A DNA stretch of 64,000 nt. It comes from Mercenaria mercenaria. Its lineage: Eukaryota > Mollusca > Bivalvia > Venerida > Veneridae. The stretch is taken from positions 12,728,001-12,792,000 of the forward strand of contig NC_069368.1 of assembly GCF_021730395.1 (NCBI RefSeq). The letters run 5' to 3'. A program made the translations under genes and the position numbers. The notes beneath the pieces were generated by a model. The model saw only the letters and a program-made list of their open reading frames with translations. It was not told the DNA's origin and did no database searches. Position 1 is the first letter of the stretch; each line of letters starts with the position of its first letter. Below are positions 34,501 to 49,500 of this stretch, one piece after another.

Positions 34501-37500
34501 TCCTGTAATTTAAATATGATAAGTGGAATTTTTTTCTAGCATTTTTATCAACTTCAAAGACTTCTTTTGCAAGTAAAATGACAATTTCAACATCTAAAAT
34601 TTATTCAAGAATCTAAAATGGCTACCCTCAAACTGAAATAAACCCAAACATTTCATCATACCTGGCTCTCATTGCAGAGGGGAATCGTGTCACTGGACCA
34701 CGTGACATTCCATCACCTATAATCCTACTGTGAACACCACCTCCTTGCTGTGGAAAATTACAAATACATCTTTACAAACTTTGTTTTACACTAGATCTAC
34801 TATAGTCTAACATCAATTCAAGAAAAGAGCAAACGTTTTGGAAAAGAGCAAACACTTTAAATATACAAAATTAAGGGTCAATTACTCCACTAATAAAAAA
34901 TATTCTGCCAACCATTACCTACTTAAAATAGTATTTTCATATCTGAAATCAAACAAATGATTACCTAAGGAATAGAAAGTCTTAGTTACCACTGGAACAC
35001 AATAAATTCTTTTTGGCCTGATACCTCATCCCCTACAATTTAAGGTACCGAACTTGTGCCCAGACAAATTTGTTGAGAATTTGTTCCATTTTTTTTGAAC
35101 TGCAGACACAGAAAAGACTTACACTTAGTGCTCTACATCCCCTGTTGGTGCTAGCAACCAGGCAACCTTCAGTGGTTGCCATGGGAACCATGTAAGGTTG
35201 ACCATCAAGAAGCAGAGGACCAGCAACACCTACAGGTAACGGCATGTAACCAATCACATTCTCGCAACAAGCCCCATCAACCTTTATTTATAATCAAATT
35301 TCATATATGATAAAAAATTGTATCATAAATATGTGCTATAATATAAAAGTTTATACATTATAAAACAACATCATGCAGAATTATTGAATTTTACTGTAAT
35401 AATTTATAAAACATTTATTATTATTATTATTTTAAAACAAGAGCACCACCTTGCGGGTGCTGACGCTCATCTGATTTTTTTTGTGTAATAGAAATATTGT
35501 CCTACCCATGATTTTCTAAGTCTAAAAAGGGCCATCATTCTTGCAAAAAGCAGGATAGAGTTATGTTTCTTGATGTACAGTGTCCACTTATGATGGTGAA
35601 AAACTGTTGCAAGTTTTAAAGCAATAGCTTTGATAGTTTATGAGAAAAGTTGACTTAAACATAATACTCAACCAAGAAAATGATTTTCTAAGTCCAAAAG
35701 GGGCAATAATTATTGCAAAAAGCAGGATGGTATTATGTTGCTTGCTTTACAGGGTCAGCTTATGATGGTGAACAAGTGTTGCAAGTTTCAAAGCAATAGC
35801 TTTGATAGTTTAAGAGAAAAAGTTGACCTAAACATAAAACTTAACCAAGAAATCTGATATTTTCTAAGTCCAAAAGGGGCCATAAATCTTGCAAAAAGCA
35901 GGATGGAGTTATGTTTCTTGCTGTACAGGGTCAACTTATGATGGTGAACAAGTGTTGCAAGTCTTAAAGCAATAGCTTTGATAGTTTAGGATAAAAGCTG
36001 ACCTAAACATAAAACTTAACCAAGAAAACTGATTTTCTAAGTCCAAAAGGGGCAATAAATCTTGCAAAAAGCAAGATGGAGTTATGTTTCTTAATGTACA
36101 GGGTCTGCTTATAATGGTAAACAAGTATTCCAAGTTTCAAAGCAATAGCTTTGATAGTTTAGGAGAAAAGTTGACCTAAACATAAAACTTAACCAAGAAA
36201 TCTGATATTTTCTAAGTACGAAAGGGGCCATAAATCTTGCAAAAAGCAAGATGGAGTTATGTTTCTTGCTATACAGGGTCAGCTTATGATGGTGAACAAG
36301 TATTCCAAGTTTCAAAGCAATAGCTTTGATAGTTTAGGAGAAAAGCTGACCTAAACATAAAACTTAACCAGGCAACGCCGACGCCGACGCCGACAACCGC
36401 TCAAGTGATGACAATAACTCATCATTTTTTTTCAAAAAATCAGATGAGCTAAAAACATGATTTTCTTTACAACCTTTTTAAATAAAGGACAACAGTATAT
36501 TTTGCTGTTGGTTTTAATCTTATATCAACACCATTATAGGTCATCTGGCGACTTTCCAGCTCTGATGGTGGAGGAAGACCCAAGTGCCCCTCTGTGCATT
36601 ATTTAATCACTGGCGTGCACCTGGGTAGAACCAACAACCATTCATAAGCATTCAACATAAGCGAGGCTTGAACCCTCCTTTGTTAGGGCACCGTAAGTGA
36701 TTCAGTCAGCAGCCTTAACCACCCGGCCATGGAGGCCACTAACGGTATATTAGAAGAAGAGAAAACGGAGAGAAAAATATGTCAACAGCAACAGCATTCT
36801 GAACAGTTTCACTTCTAAATCAACTTGTCTTGAGTGCCATCTCCTAAAATTTCTCCTCCTGTTACATGTATAACGGTCTGACAATTTCTAACCTTAATTT
36901 TGAGCACTATGGGACATAGACCTGGGGATGTATCTTTGTGTTTTATCAGCTTACAAACACATGAAGTATATACATACTGAGGTATGTTTACCACCAGAAA
37001 CTGAAAAAACTTCCCACTACATAATTCAAACTAAACAAGCAAATTTGATGAATTGGTATCCCCCGCCGAAAGGGTTTGTGGTGAGGAATGGCAAAAAGAT
37101 ATATCCGGCAAAAAGTTAAGGATGTTAATAAGAAGCAAATAATTTCATTAGTCAAAATCAATTTAACAGAAAACAAATGTTTAATGAAAGAGTACACAAT
37201 AAATGTATGATACTTTGATCCGGACTAAAGAATTTATTTTGAATGGGATATGCTTACTGTAATAAGCTTAGCTTTTAAAATTAAATGCAGTTAATTGAAA
37301 TGTGAGCTTGAAGTTTAACTGGAATGAAATATTGTCTTTGAGTGGTTTGGCACCAGGTGTTGCTGTTTTACATGTACATTTGAACTTAAAAGATCAGATG
37401 TCCTTAAGAGAACACAGATAAGACATCTTGAACATGGCTGAGGGCAAGGTTTGTGCAGTCACAACTTAACATGTTGAAGGTTTGAACATTAAAAAAAAAA

Positions 37501-40500
37501 AAAAAGGATGGAAATATATATATATATCTATATATAGATATATGTATATATTTATTTTTTTAGGGGGTGGGGGTGCAGGGGAACAGGAGAGGAAACAAAA
37601 TTTCACATGCTGATTATAAATATTGATTGAAAATTAAAAATGAAAAAAAAAAAAGGTAAAAGGATGAAGTTGGAGGGGGGGGGGGGGCAGAGGATGCATG
37701 ATCAGTGGTGGGCATGACTGGGTGGAGAGGTGAGGTGGGGGAATAGTACAACTTGGAAGGTTTGAAAAAAATCTAAAATAAATGAAAAAAAAAAAAAATT
37801 GGGGAGTGGGGGTTGGTGGGGTTGGGAGGGGGAGGGGGTGTGACCAAGCAAGTGGGTGACCAGGTGTGGGTGCGCAACTTCACATGTTTTTAATAAATGT
37901 TCACAGAAAAGAATGAAAGAAATTTAATGAAATTCTGCCAAATGGTAAGTTTGTTATGTACAAATATGTGGATTTTTAGACAATTAAAGGGCAATAACTC
38001 TGAAGTTACAAAAAGAAATCCATACAAAATTGTCTGTGCACAACCACATTATAGTGCTCTAAATTCTGTTAAAGTTTCATAGTTTTAGGTCAAATATATC
38101 AAAAGTTATGATGCAGAAATTGGCATATCTATAGATCTATAGTACCCTATATAGTTAACACTAGAAACTTCTAAGGGCCATAACCCTGGTGTTACTTGGG
38201 CAATCTGTCTGAAACTTGATGGGCCCCATAACCTCATAGTGGTGAACATGTATATGAAGTTTGTTTGAAAAAAATCTAAAATAAGGAATGAATTTTTTTT
38301 TTTTTGGGGGGGGGGGGGGGGGGGTCGGGGGATAGGGGGGGAGGTGTGTGATCAAGGTAAGGGGGCGACCAGGTGTGGGTACACAACTTCACATGTTTAC
38401 AATAAATGTTCATGGAAAAGAATGAAAGAAATTTAATGAAATTCTACAAAATGAAGTTTGTTATGTACAAATATGTGGATTTTTATACAATTAAAGGGCA
38501 ATAACTCTTAATTTACAAATAAATCCAAATGAAATTGTGTGTACATAACCACATTATGGTGATCTAAATTCTGTTTAAGTTTCATAGTTCTAGGTCAAAT
38601 ATATCAAAAGTTATGATGCAGAAATTGCCATATTTATAGTACCCTATATAGTTAACACTAGAAACTTCTAAGGGCCATAACTCTGGTGTTACTTGGGCAA
38701 TCTGACTGAAACTTGACGGGCCGCAAGAACTCATTGTGGTGAACATGTATATGAAGTTTTAAATACATATTCCCAACCATTTCCTAGATATGGCTCCGGA
38801 CAGATGGACGGACGGAAAGACGGTAGGACGGACGGAAAGACGGGCGGAAGGACGAACGGACGGACAACGCCAAAACTATATCTCTCCGACTTTCATCTGG
38901 GGATAATAATCATAGGTCAATACCTTTGGATAAAATGCTCTGGAAATATCAAAATGACACTGAGGGAAATACATAGTTTTACAATATACAAAGAGATTTT
39001 CAAATACTTACAAAGGTGTAATCATAGTTTGAAAATGGTAAAGAATCCATTGAATTTTCCGTCTGTATTTTGTCCTCTATAATCTGCCTTCTCACTGACA
39101 CACCTCTCTCATAGTCTCCCAGCGTTCCCTCCAGTTTGTACGCAGGAATATGTCGCCCCTCTACTAACATCTTGATTTCAGCATCTGTTAGTTCCTGAAC
39201 TCCATTCTATAAAAATATAAACTGATATAAAGAAGATGAACAAACTAAATTCAATTACCTGAAATATTCATGTACGATAAAAGGTCAGACATTCCGCAAG
39301 AATAATACAAATAAAAACTTTTAATATGCAAAGTCTTCTCCTTTTTTTTAATTGTACAAAAAGATTATTTTCTTATAAACTGACCTTAACAATGTCTTCC
39401 TCTAAAGATCTAGGCACTATATCTGCTAGTTACACACTTCAGTAACTGAAGTTTATATTCATTATCACAAAAACGTGGCCACCTACTTCATTCTGATATT
39501 ATCAATACACATAAAATCAATATTATTATGACCCTCTGATGTAATTTCAAAAATAATTTAATATTCCCACAGGTGAATTGAACTTAACAGGGAATCAACA
39601 CAAAAAGGTCATATATCGATGCATCTAGTAATTATAGGGTTGAAATTACAGACTAGCATAGGATTGAATACAGATCAATCATTACATAAAGAAGCTGAAT
39701 TCAGGATGCCACTGATACACAGAGAACAAGATGAGCCTTGAAAATAAAACTTAAGTGTGATTCAGTCAACATACATCCGTTTTCAGTATATCTATGCACT
39801 GTTTGAGGGGCCTTGGTTCCTCATCACTAACGAGTCTCTTCAATGGTGACAGTGACTGTACAGCTGCCGTCTGCGAGTATTTATTTTCTACATTTACACT
39901 GTCATCATCATCACTGTCATCTCCCACAGAAAATGATGTCCGGATATTTTCTTCTGATTCTGAAACAAATTAAAACTTCCATTGTCAACATGTCTTTGAC
40001 ATCATTCACCATATTCCTTCAAATCAGCATTCTCATATCTACAAGAACATGGAGTTATTGAGAACAATCATAATCAGAAATTAAAGTAACTTGTAATTTG
40101 CAAAAATTTCAATAACATTACAAAAATGAATTAATCCTTACCCTGCTAAATTTCTATAATGAACTTGTCCTTTTTCCAATTTGGACAGTACCATTAACTG
40201 TTTAATAGGGGTGCTTACCAAAAAGATACTGGTTGAATAGGGAACAGAGCAGATTTTGATCAAACTGCACACATGTGCAAGCTGATCATGATCTACATTG
40301 GTCGCAAAGGCAGAATCAATCGTGTCAAGCATGATAAGGGTTAAACACAGTCAGTACCTCAGAAAACCAGAAATACCTTCCTCCCTCAATCAGTTGTTTT
40401 GTGTTATATTGTTCTAACATGTAAGAACTCTACATTCCAAGCAGGGCTATGACAGGCAAGTGATTCAAAGACTTTAACCACCTGGCCATGGATTCTCCCA

Positions 40501-43500
40501 TCTCGTGTTACATTACATGTCAAAGATAGGCCAAACTAATTCAAAGAAGAGAACACTATGTAGAAATCATCTGTATCTCAGAAGTCAGAAAGTGGTTACA
40601 CCGAAACATAATCTGATTAACTATAATACAAATACTGAGGCTACAGCAAATCCCTATCAAACATTTAAGGAAGTGAAAAATGACAGAACACTATGTAGAA
40701 ATCACCTGTAATTTCAGTATGTTCTGTCTGTGTGCAAGCCGCTGTAGAACTCATACTTCTGTGTAGTTCTATAGTATGTTTGATATCTAATAAGTCTGTA
40801 TGTCTGTCAACAAATACATACTTCACCAGTAACACAAGCCCAAACATCAATGTTAAACCATAGTCTACATGTACTGCAAACATTCTGAAATTATAAAGAC
40901 ATGTCATGAGTAAAACAGGTGCCTGCATCTTTCTGAAAAGAAGTAAAATTTAAACATTCTGACAAAGGAAGTGCAGAAGTAGTAATTTCAAAGTTCTAAT
41001 GCCTAATATTTGCCTGAGTGAACGGGGAAAATGGGGCCTGCAAGTTTACTTCCAAACATGTAATTGGTTCACTAATGTAACTAGCTCCTATTTCTTTGTA
41101 GTTGCCCTCTGGGCATTACTGCAGGCATCAATGGGCAGCTTTGTAGAACCATCAACCTTTGGTAAGCCAAATGGAGGGCTTCCTCACAAGAAATAATTGT
41201 ACATCCAAAAGAACGGTTTGTGCTACAAAGGTCACTCACTAATTTCTTTATCTTTCCAAGACTGACTGAATCCTGACCAAGTACTGTATATAATGTTCTT
41301 ATTATTTTACGCCTACCTTAATTCTGATGATACAATATACTATGTATCTTAAGTATGCACTGATTTGCCAGAATGTAAACAGTCAATAATTTTTTGTATC
41401 TTTGAATAAATAACAGTCTATCAACTGATATTTAGGGAAATTCTACTGATTGCCAGCAAAAACTGAGGCATTTTTTAAGAATGAAGACATGCAGTTTGTC
41501 ACTGTAATATTAAGTGATATCCCATAAACTTGAGATGATTTTTTTTACAAGAATTTACCTATAATGATTTAACTGCCATTATGATATCAATATCTCTGTT
41601 AGCAGAAAATCAAATATAACTGGCAACTTGAAAACTCTCAAGATCACAAGAATGCTAGGCGCTTTAAGGTAATGGACCTGTAAAGACAATCGGCAGTTTC
41701 TGTATGTTTAAGTGTTCTCCATGTGATTTCAACATTCTCAGGTTATGAAAAATCCTTTGCTGTTATGGCAATCGCATACGGAAGATACGTACACATATGG
41801 TAGATACGTTATCACACAGAAATTGCTGATTGTCATTACGGGTCCACTACCTTAATAAGATGTAAGCACACATACCTATACAGATAGAACTGCCATATAG
41901 ACATCTCTGGTTCCCTGTATTCCATATGGTTGTCAGAAAGATCTGTGGTACCTGGCATACTATGTTTTGTAACAAGACGACTGTGTATATGTACTACTGC
42001 AAGCCCTGCACTCTATAAAATAAGTAAAATCATTCATGTAAAACAAAAAACATAAAGATAGATCAGAAATATGTCTAAATTTATAATAGAAACAAATCAC
42101 ACTCCACTAATAGGTTTTATTTTCTGTTTTATCCTACAATCAGTTGAATGTTATAAATGGTAAAATATCACTTATATACAAGAAATAAAATTATTCAAAC
42201 AAGTCCTAAATTTCATAATATATCAATCTATTTCTTGTCTACAGACGTGGTAATCATCCAAAGTAATCAAAATGATTATTAATTCTCAATAATCAGAGTT
42301 TATCATTTCTGATTATCTTAATCCATATTAGATTACAGGTAAAACTAAGGCTGTACTCATGATTATTTTGTGTCTACTTTTAAGTTCCTTAAAATCTGAC
42401 TAGATGTTTTACATGATTATCAAAGATATTTCAACTTTGTCCACTTTTGTGTTTCTATTACTTTTCAAAGTTTTGCTTAAGGACAGATGCTGCAGTTCTG
42501 GGTAAAAAAAATCCCAATAATAGAATTTGTTCAAACTTTGAATATGAACACAGGGTCATGTTAGAAACAGAATTATGAAAGAAATCAAAAGTCATGTTTG
42601 ATCAGGAGTTACCTGCCTTTGAATATGCAAATTTGAAGAAAAATCCAGTTTAAAGGGCAGATAACTCTCAAACAAGCACGGTGACCTATGTTTGTTTTTG
42701 CATTTTTCTGTTTCTAACCTGAAACTGTGTTCATATACAAAGTTTGAACAAATTCTATTAATGGGAAATTTTAGCCCCATTTCTCATACAAGAAACTGCA
42801 GCAAATGTGTTTAAGTATCAGAATAAACTTATAGACTTTGGTCAATATAAGAACAAACCTCTCAGATTTTATCTTGTATAAACTGAAACCCTAGAACTGT
42901 ATCATGTGTAAAAATAAGGTAAGGTTTTATTCTAGATAACCATATATGACTGTGCTTTATTTGCTTATAACATGATTGTTATCTACAAACATTCACGAAG
43001 TCGGTCAATTAGCTATTCATAGCTAATGCTGTAATGCTGTTAACACTGTCTTGTATATTTAAAATTTTGCAGAGTACACAGGCCAAGATCAGCCTGCCAT
43101 CTATGCAGGCTAGATGGCAGGTTGATCATGGCCTGACTGTTCGCTAGTCAATCAATAGATTTTCAGTGAACACTCCTTCGACTCAGTTGATGGACCAAGT
43201 CAAATTTTAAAAAATTTAGCAAGGTAAAGGTTATAAATGATGCTGTATAAAGATCCCCTTTAAAAAAAATACCAGATTTTGTTTTTTTTTCAAGCTTAAG
43301 TTTAACTGAATCTATAAAAGTAACTGATAGTATATGCAGAGCAAGCCTATATATATCCTTCTAACACGACCAGCAAATAACCTACATACATGTAGAGCAA
43401 AATCTATCTCGGGTTATTCTGCAATAAACCACTTGCGTACAATGACGTCATCCAATCCAGGTGCGTAACACGGTCGTAAAAAGTAGTTACCATTTTTTCT

Positions 43501-46500
43501 AACACTGTTGATACTAGTATGTCATATTAGAATCGAAACAGTAAGTTCCCAAGCGTGATTTATCGTAGAACAAGAAACGCGGTGATGCCACGAAACCAGC
43601 TTTTCAACACTTTTCATAAGAATAAACAAGAGTGCCAGAATGTCACAATATATGCCTGTCACAGCAAATTTCTTGACTCTAGCACCTGTATTTGCAGATG
43701 TAATTTTAATTTTGTGGTTGTTTAGTAATCTTTGTAATTCTTTTGTTTTTCTAAGTCCACAAAAAAACTCCTTACCAGGTAGAGATACCTTAAAATACAC
43801 CTAAAATTAGAAAGTAACAACTATGTTGTACCACACAAAAGTGGTCTTGGTTTTTCCCTACGGTCAATTATAAAAAAAGTTACAATATAAGTTATTTATA
43901 GTAACAACTAAGGGAAGGTAATCTTAAAAAAAAAAAAAAAAAAAAAAAATACAAAAAAAAAAATTGTAAGTCCACACAGAAATCCTTACCAGGTAGAGAT
44001 TGGTCAAAATACACCTCAAAATTGGATGAAACATGCATGTTGTACTACAGAAAAGTGGTCTCGATTTTTCCCTACGTCTAGTAATGAAAAAGTTACTAAT
44101 ATAAGCTATTTATAGTAACAACAAAGGGAAGTAATTCTAAAGAAGGGAACTGCGCAAGACACTTTGTCTCATGATGGTGTATAATTGTGCCAAGTTACAT
44201 CAAAATCCCTTTATGCATGAAGAAGATATGCTCCGGACAAAGTTTTCATTCTTGTATCCTTTGACCTCTAAGTGTGACCTTGACCTTAGACCTAGGGACC
44301 TGGTTCTTGCGCATGACACTCCGTCTCATGATGGTGAACAATTGTGCCAACTTTCATCAAAATCCCTCCATGCATGTAGAAGATATGCTAACCCTAACCC
44401 TAACCTAACCCTAACCCTATTTTTAGTAACAATGACCTTGACCTTCATCCCAGAAACCCCAAAATCAATCCCAAACTACAACTTTATATAAGTTTTCTAT
44501 ACACCAAGTTTCATCATGATAGCTCATTCCTAAGTTAAGTTATTGACCGGAAACCCTTTTTCTATTTTAAGTAACAGTGACCTTGACCTTGACCCAAGAA
44601 ACCCCAAAATCAATCTCAGCCTTTGTCTTGATATAAGCTACAAACATACCAAGTTTTATTCAAATATCTTTACCGAAACAAAAGTTATTGACAGGAAACA
44701 CCAGTTTGACGCCGCCGCCCATCCGCCCGCCTGCCCGACCAACATCATACCCCAATCTAATAACTCAGGTTTTCATTGAAAACCTGGTTAATAACCAGAG
44801 TTTTTCATTCCTATGCATAAGAACTCAAAACACGGGTTATTCTACGATAAACCACGTATGAGAACTTACTATTTCTTAATTAATAACATATATATATATC
44901 TTACCATGATAATTTTAACCCTCTGTATTACAGGGTTAGGTTTTTTCTCCTCATGCTCGAGCCTCAGTTCCTCTGCCATGTGTTTATACTCCTGTACTGA
45001 ACTTGTCATACTTCTGTTTATTGTTAACTGTAACAGCACATACAACAATATTTTAACCCAGTGGAAATATGCAGTCAAAAGTTACTTTAAATTCACCTTT
45101 ATAAACATCAACAACAGTATTAACAGTTTTCTCTACCTGAAACTGAAGAGTTGAATTAGCTTAAAGGCTGCCTTTGCTTGTAATGTGGCTGCCACAATTG
45201 GTTATAACAAGAGCACCGCCTTGCGGGTGCTGACGCTCATCTGATTTTTTTTGTATAATAGAAATATTGTCCTACCCACGATTTTCTAAGTCTAAAAAGG
45301 GCCATCACTCTTGCAAAAAGCAGGATAGAGTTATGTTTCTTGATGTACAGTGTCCACTTATGATGGTGAAAAACTGTCACAAGTTTTAAAGCAATAGCTT
45401 TGATAGTTTATGAGAAAAGTTGACTTAAACATAATATTCAACCAAGAAAATGATTTTTCTAAGTCCAAAAGGGGCAATAATTATTGCAAAAAGCAGGATG
45501 GAGTTATGTTGCTTGCTGTACAGGGTCAGCTTATGATGGTGAACAAGAGTTGCAAGTTTTAAAGCAATAGCTTTGATAGTTTAAGAGAAAAAGTTGACCT
45601 AAACATAAAACTTAACCAAGAAATCTGATATTTTCTAAGTCCAAAAGGGGCCATAAATCTTGCAAAAAGCAGGATGGAGTTATGTTTCTTGCTGTACAGG
45701 GTCAGCTTATGATGGTGAACAAGTGTTGCAAGTTTTAAAGGAATAGCTTTGATAGTTTAGGATAAAAGCTGACCTAAACATAAAACTTAACCAGGCAACG
45801 CCGACGCAGACGCCGACGCCGACGCCGACGCCGACAACCGCTCAAGTGATGACAATAACTCATTATTTTTTTTCAAAAATTCAGATGAGCTAAAAATTAA
45901 ATATATTAATAATTATTTCTTGTTAAATACTGTTTTTGAAAATTGTTTTCTCAAAAATTTGTCAAAAAGGCTTAAATCAGGGTTTCATAATCCCATGTCC
46001 GGAGCCCGGGAGCTACCAGAAAATTCTGTTGGGCTACTAAATTTTTTCAGAGCATGCCCGCCAGGCTTCCTTGAAACTCCGTATCGCGCAGCCCGGAAAT
46101 CAATAATTTAGTCTTCAAATATAATATTGATAGTTGTCTATAATCCCCTTGTTTATGGAGAGATACAGGCCCGAGGCTTTAATTATTTTACCACCTACTG
46201 TCACAATCGGCAAACAATTAACCGTTTAATCGTACACGCAGGCAAATGTTTACAAAAACATGCGCACGAGATATTTTAGACTGATCCAATAACATCAAAG
46301 TTGCTGATCAGTATTGTTCAATCAGTATGCAAACCAGTCTTAAAATTACGTCATTTTACAGCCATCTGCCCAAGTGTACTTTCGGTTTCGCTAACCTCAA
46401 TATTTATCGAGCGACCAGAAAGAACATATATTGGTTTTGAGGCAGTTTAGTGCTTACACTGACTGTTTATGCTTTTCAATTTAAATACTTGCCTAACATG

Positions 46501-49500
46501 CAAAAAAATCGACCATGATTTAGCAAAATATCAGAAAGTATACAGAATTTTGGACAAACATAAATTCGGATAAGATAATACACAATGCCAAGAAACTGAG
46601 AGACGTTATATATGCGGTTCTAGTTCGTTTATTAAACTAGAAATTATAAGATGTTTTGAATCAGACGGAATTATTATGACAACTTTAAATAATTTTGAGA
46701 TAAATTACAATTCATACAGCTCTAAGGAATTTGCAAGTATACCAATAAATTTGCAGATTTCTGAAACCCTGCTTAAATACTGATTAACATAGAGAAAGTT
46801 TTAAGAATCCATTATTTTTGATTACCTCCCTTTATTACAACAACTGCACAAGTTCATGAGTTGCAATGAAAACCATGTAACTACGTATAACATCTCTTTT
46901 GACAGCTGTGTCATCTATTTTTAACATAAAATTTTTGGCCTTGTGGAACTTTAACTCTTTTTGTTCTGTCTTCACCCTAACACAATTATTGGCCATATTG
47001 TGACTTTTGACCTTTTAACGGTGGAGGGAAACCCCACATTCCCTTCAAAGCATTATATCAACAGCTGGCACCTGGTTAGAACCACTGATGTTCCATATTC
47101 CAGCTGAGATTTCAAACCCATAGAGGTCACAGACAAGTGATTCGAAGCAAGAGACCATAACCACATGGCCACAAAGGCCCCTTAATTAAATCTAATTGTG
47201 ACAATGATAAATACTGTTCTTACCTCTAGCACAAGAGCGAGACATGCTGGATAGAAAGTCATGAAGGCAACATAATTAGAAATCACTGAAAGACATCCAA
47301 AACTGCACATTGTACCCAGCTGCTGTACACCTGAAAAACAGTCATGAAATTGAAAAAATGCAAGATACAACATTTTGGTTAAGGAAAAAATTACAAAATA
47401 TGCCGAAATCTCAATTTTACAGACGGAACTTTTTTTTTCAGTATGTTTCCAATGCTTTATTTGTGGCTTGAATCTCAAATTATCCAGACAGAACCTTTAC
47501 CTATATTAAGAAAAAAAACTCTTACCTGAAATGGTTCCAAGCCCTATAGCCAATGTTTCTACAATGGCATCAAGTGTGATAGCCGGGCCCAGCAACTCCA
47601 TTCCTTTACCTATATTGGCCTGTATTTCTTCTCGACTAGTAGAACTCAACGCAAACACTGCCAGCGCACTTGCTTTTGACAGATCAATAAGGAACAAGAA
47701 AAATGGTAATGCCTCACTGAAAGTAAATATCATCATTTGCAGTTTTGTTATTTTTTTTTTACATTAATAGGAACTGGAAGACAATTGTCCAGCAATAAAA
47801 ATCCCCTACCAGAGAAGGCATTTGCCATATTAGCTGCCGTAAGAAGCAGGTTCTTTCATATTGAAATTAAACTAAAGGACCAGCATATTCTCCAAAAACC
47901 CACCATCTATAAACTAGTTTTCACAACAAAGTCTTTTGTACCTTAAAAGTTAATGGTCAGAGACCACTAATTAAACAAAGTACAGGGAACTTACTGGAGT
48001 AAGGTAATCATATACCTGGGTATAAGGTAATCATATACCTGTGAATAAGTTAATCATATACCTGGGAATAAGGTAATCATATACCTGGGAATAAGGTAAT
48101 CATATACCTGGGAATAAGGTAATCATATACCTGGGAATAAGGTAATCATATACCTGTGAATAAGGTAATCATATACCTAAAAGTAAGGTAAACATATACC
48201 TGTGAATAAGGTAATCATATACCTAAAAGTAAGGTAATCATATACCTGTGAATAAGGTAATCATATACCTGGGAATAAGGTAATCATATACCTGTGAATA
48301 AGGTAATCATATACCTAAAAGTAAGGTAATCATATACCTGAGAATAAGGTAATGTAGTCAGTTCTGATTGGTCAGTCATGTAAACAAACCCAATAAGTAA
48401 TTTGTTTTTTAAATTGAATCTTGTTAGTGCTATTAGAGTACTTTATTATACATTCTGACAATATTTGCTACATCTGATGTGTATGGAAAATAGTTTCATG
48501 AAACAGTTTTCTGTTTGATTTAAACAGGGGGTTATATTATTCACACGAAAAACGCTCAAATAAAGTATCTTTAATCAAACTCATGCCAACTATATCTTTT
48601 GTGACTAAAAAATGGTTAGAAATATGGATGAACAGACAGACAAATAAGTCCTTGTACTTTTAAAGTTATCACAGAATCCACTTTGTGCCAAAGACTAACA
48701 GAAGCAAACCACAAGTATCCTCCTGTACAAGACTAATTAAACAACCATAAATGCATCAAGCAGGGATTTTTCTTCAAACACAAAATCAACATTTGTCATC
48801 TCATGTACTTGTTCATCTAAAGTTTACACGAAAGATAAAATTCAAAACAATCTAAAAGCAAACTGCATTTAATTACAGTCCTGTTTCGAAAATTTAACAC
48901 AAGTATATGTAAATATATATTCAGGTAATTCGTCACTGGCAAATATCAAACAGACAGTACAGGAAAACTCAATTTACATGGTCACAAAATGCTCTTTTTA
49001 AATAAAGAAAGCAACCTTGACAATCTGTCCGTCAGTCCCATTGTCCATCAATCTTTTGGGGTTGGGTTTAAAGTTGCACCAACACAATTATAGGTCATAT
49101 GGCGACTTTCCAACGTCTGTCAAGACAGATGATATAATAAACTTACTATAATCCTGATATGGTGTTTCCAAACATCTTCACAAATGCTATACAGAACACA
49201 AAACTTGAAAATATTGTGAATACACCAGAAATACCTGTAAATGAGAACAAAAGTAAACTAGAAAATGCTTTTGTAAAAAAGCGCATGTCTCCCCAAATGC
49301 AAAGTCCTATAGGCAAGAAGTCAATAGGGGTCAGGAGCGAAAGTCAAAGAGACACTGATGGTTGGCTGCAATAGGGATCATCTACTTGGCATGTCCAGTC
49401 ATCCCGCTAAATTTCAACACTCTTGGCCTAGTGGTTCTCAAGTCACTGTTCAGGCTTCTGTGACCTTGACCTTTGATCAAGTGACCTCAAAATAAATAGG

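Noticed and set aside
40138-40332. Frame with [13 protein letters not shown], and the similar one at 61712-61900
   Set aside because: Both are MITE translations from the same family.
44171-44779. Plus-strand frames in the HMGCR intron
   Set aside because: They are made of TGACCTTGACC repeat units and the CCCTAA tract; there is no protein-like composition.
44905-45020. Alternative acceptors for HMGCR exon 6 inside AAACAG/AAG or GTACAG/GAG
   Set aside because: The first breaks the frame; the second keeps it but has a weaker polypyrimidine tract and shortens a loop whose length matches relatives when TGCTGTTACAG is used.
49159-49374. 71-codon plus-strand frame
   Set aside because: Its first half is antisense to the 88-base HMGCR exon 3, which fits phase and sequence on the minus strand.
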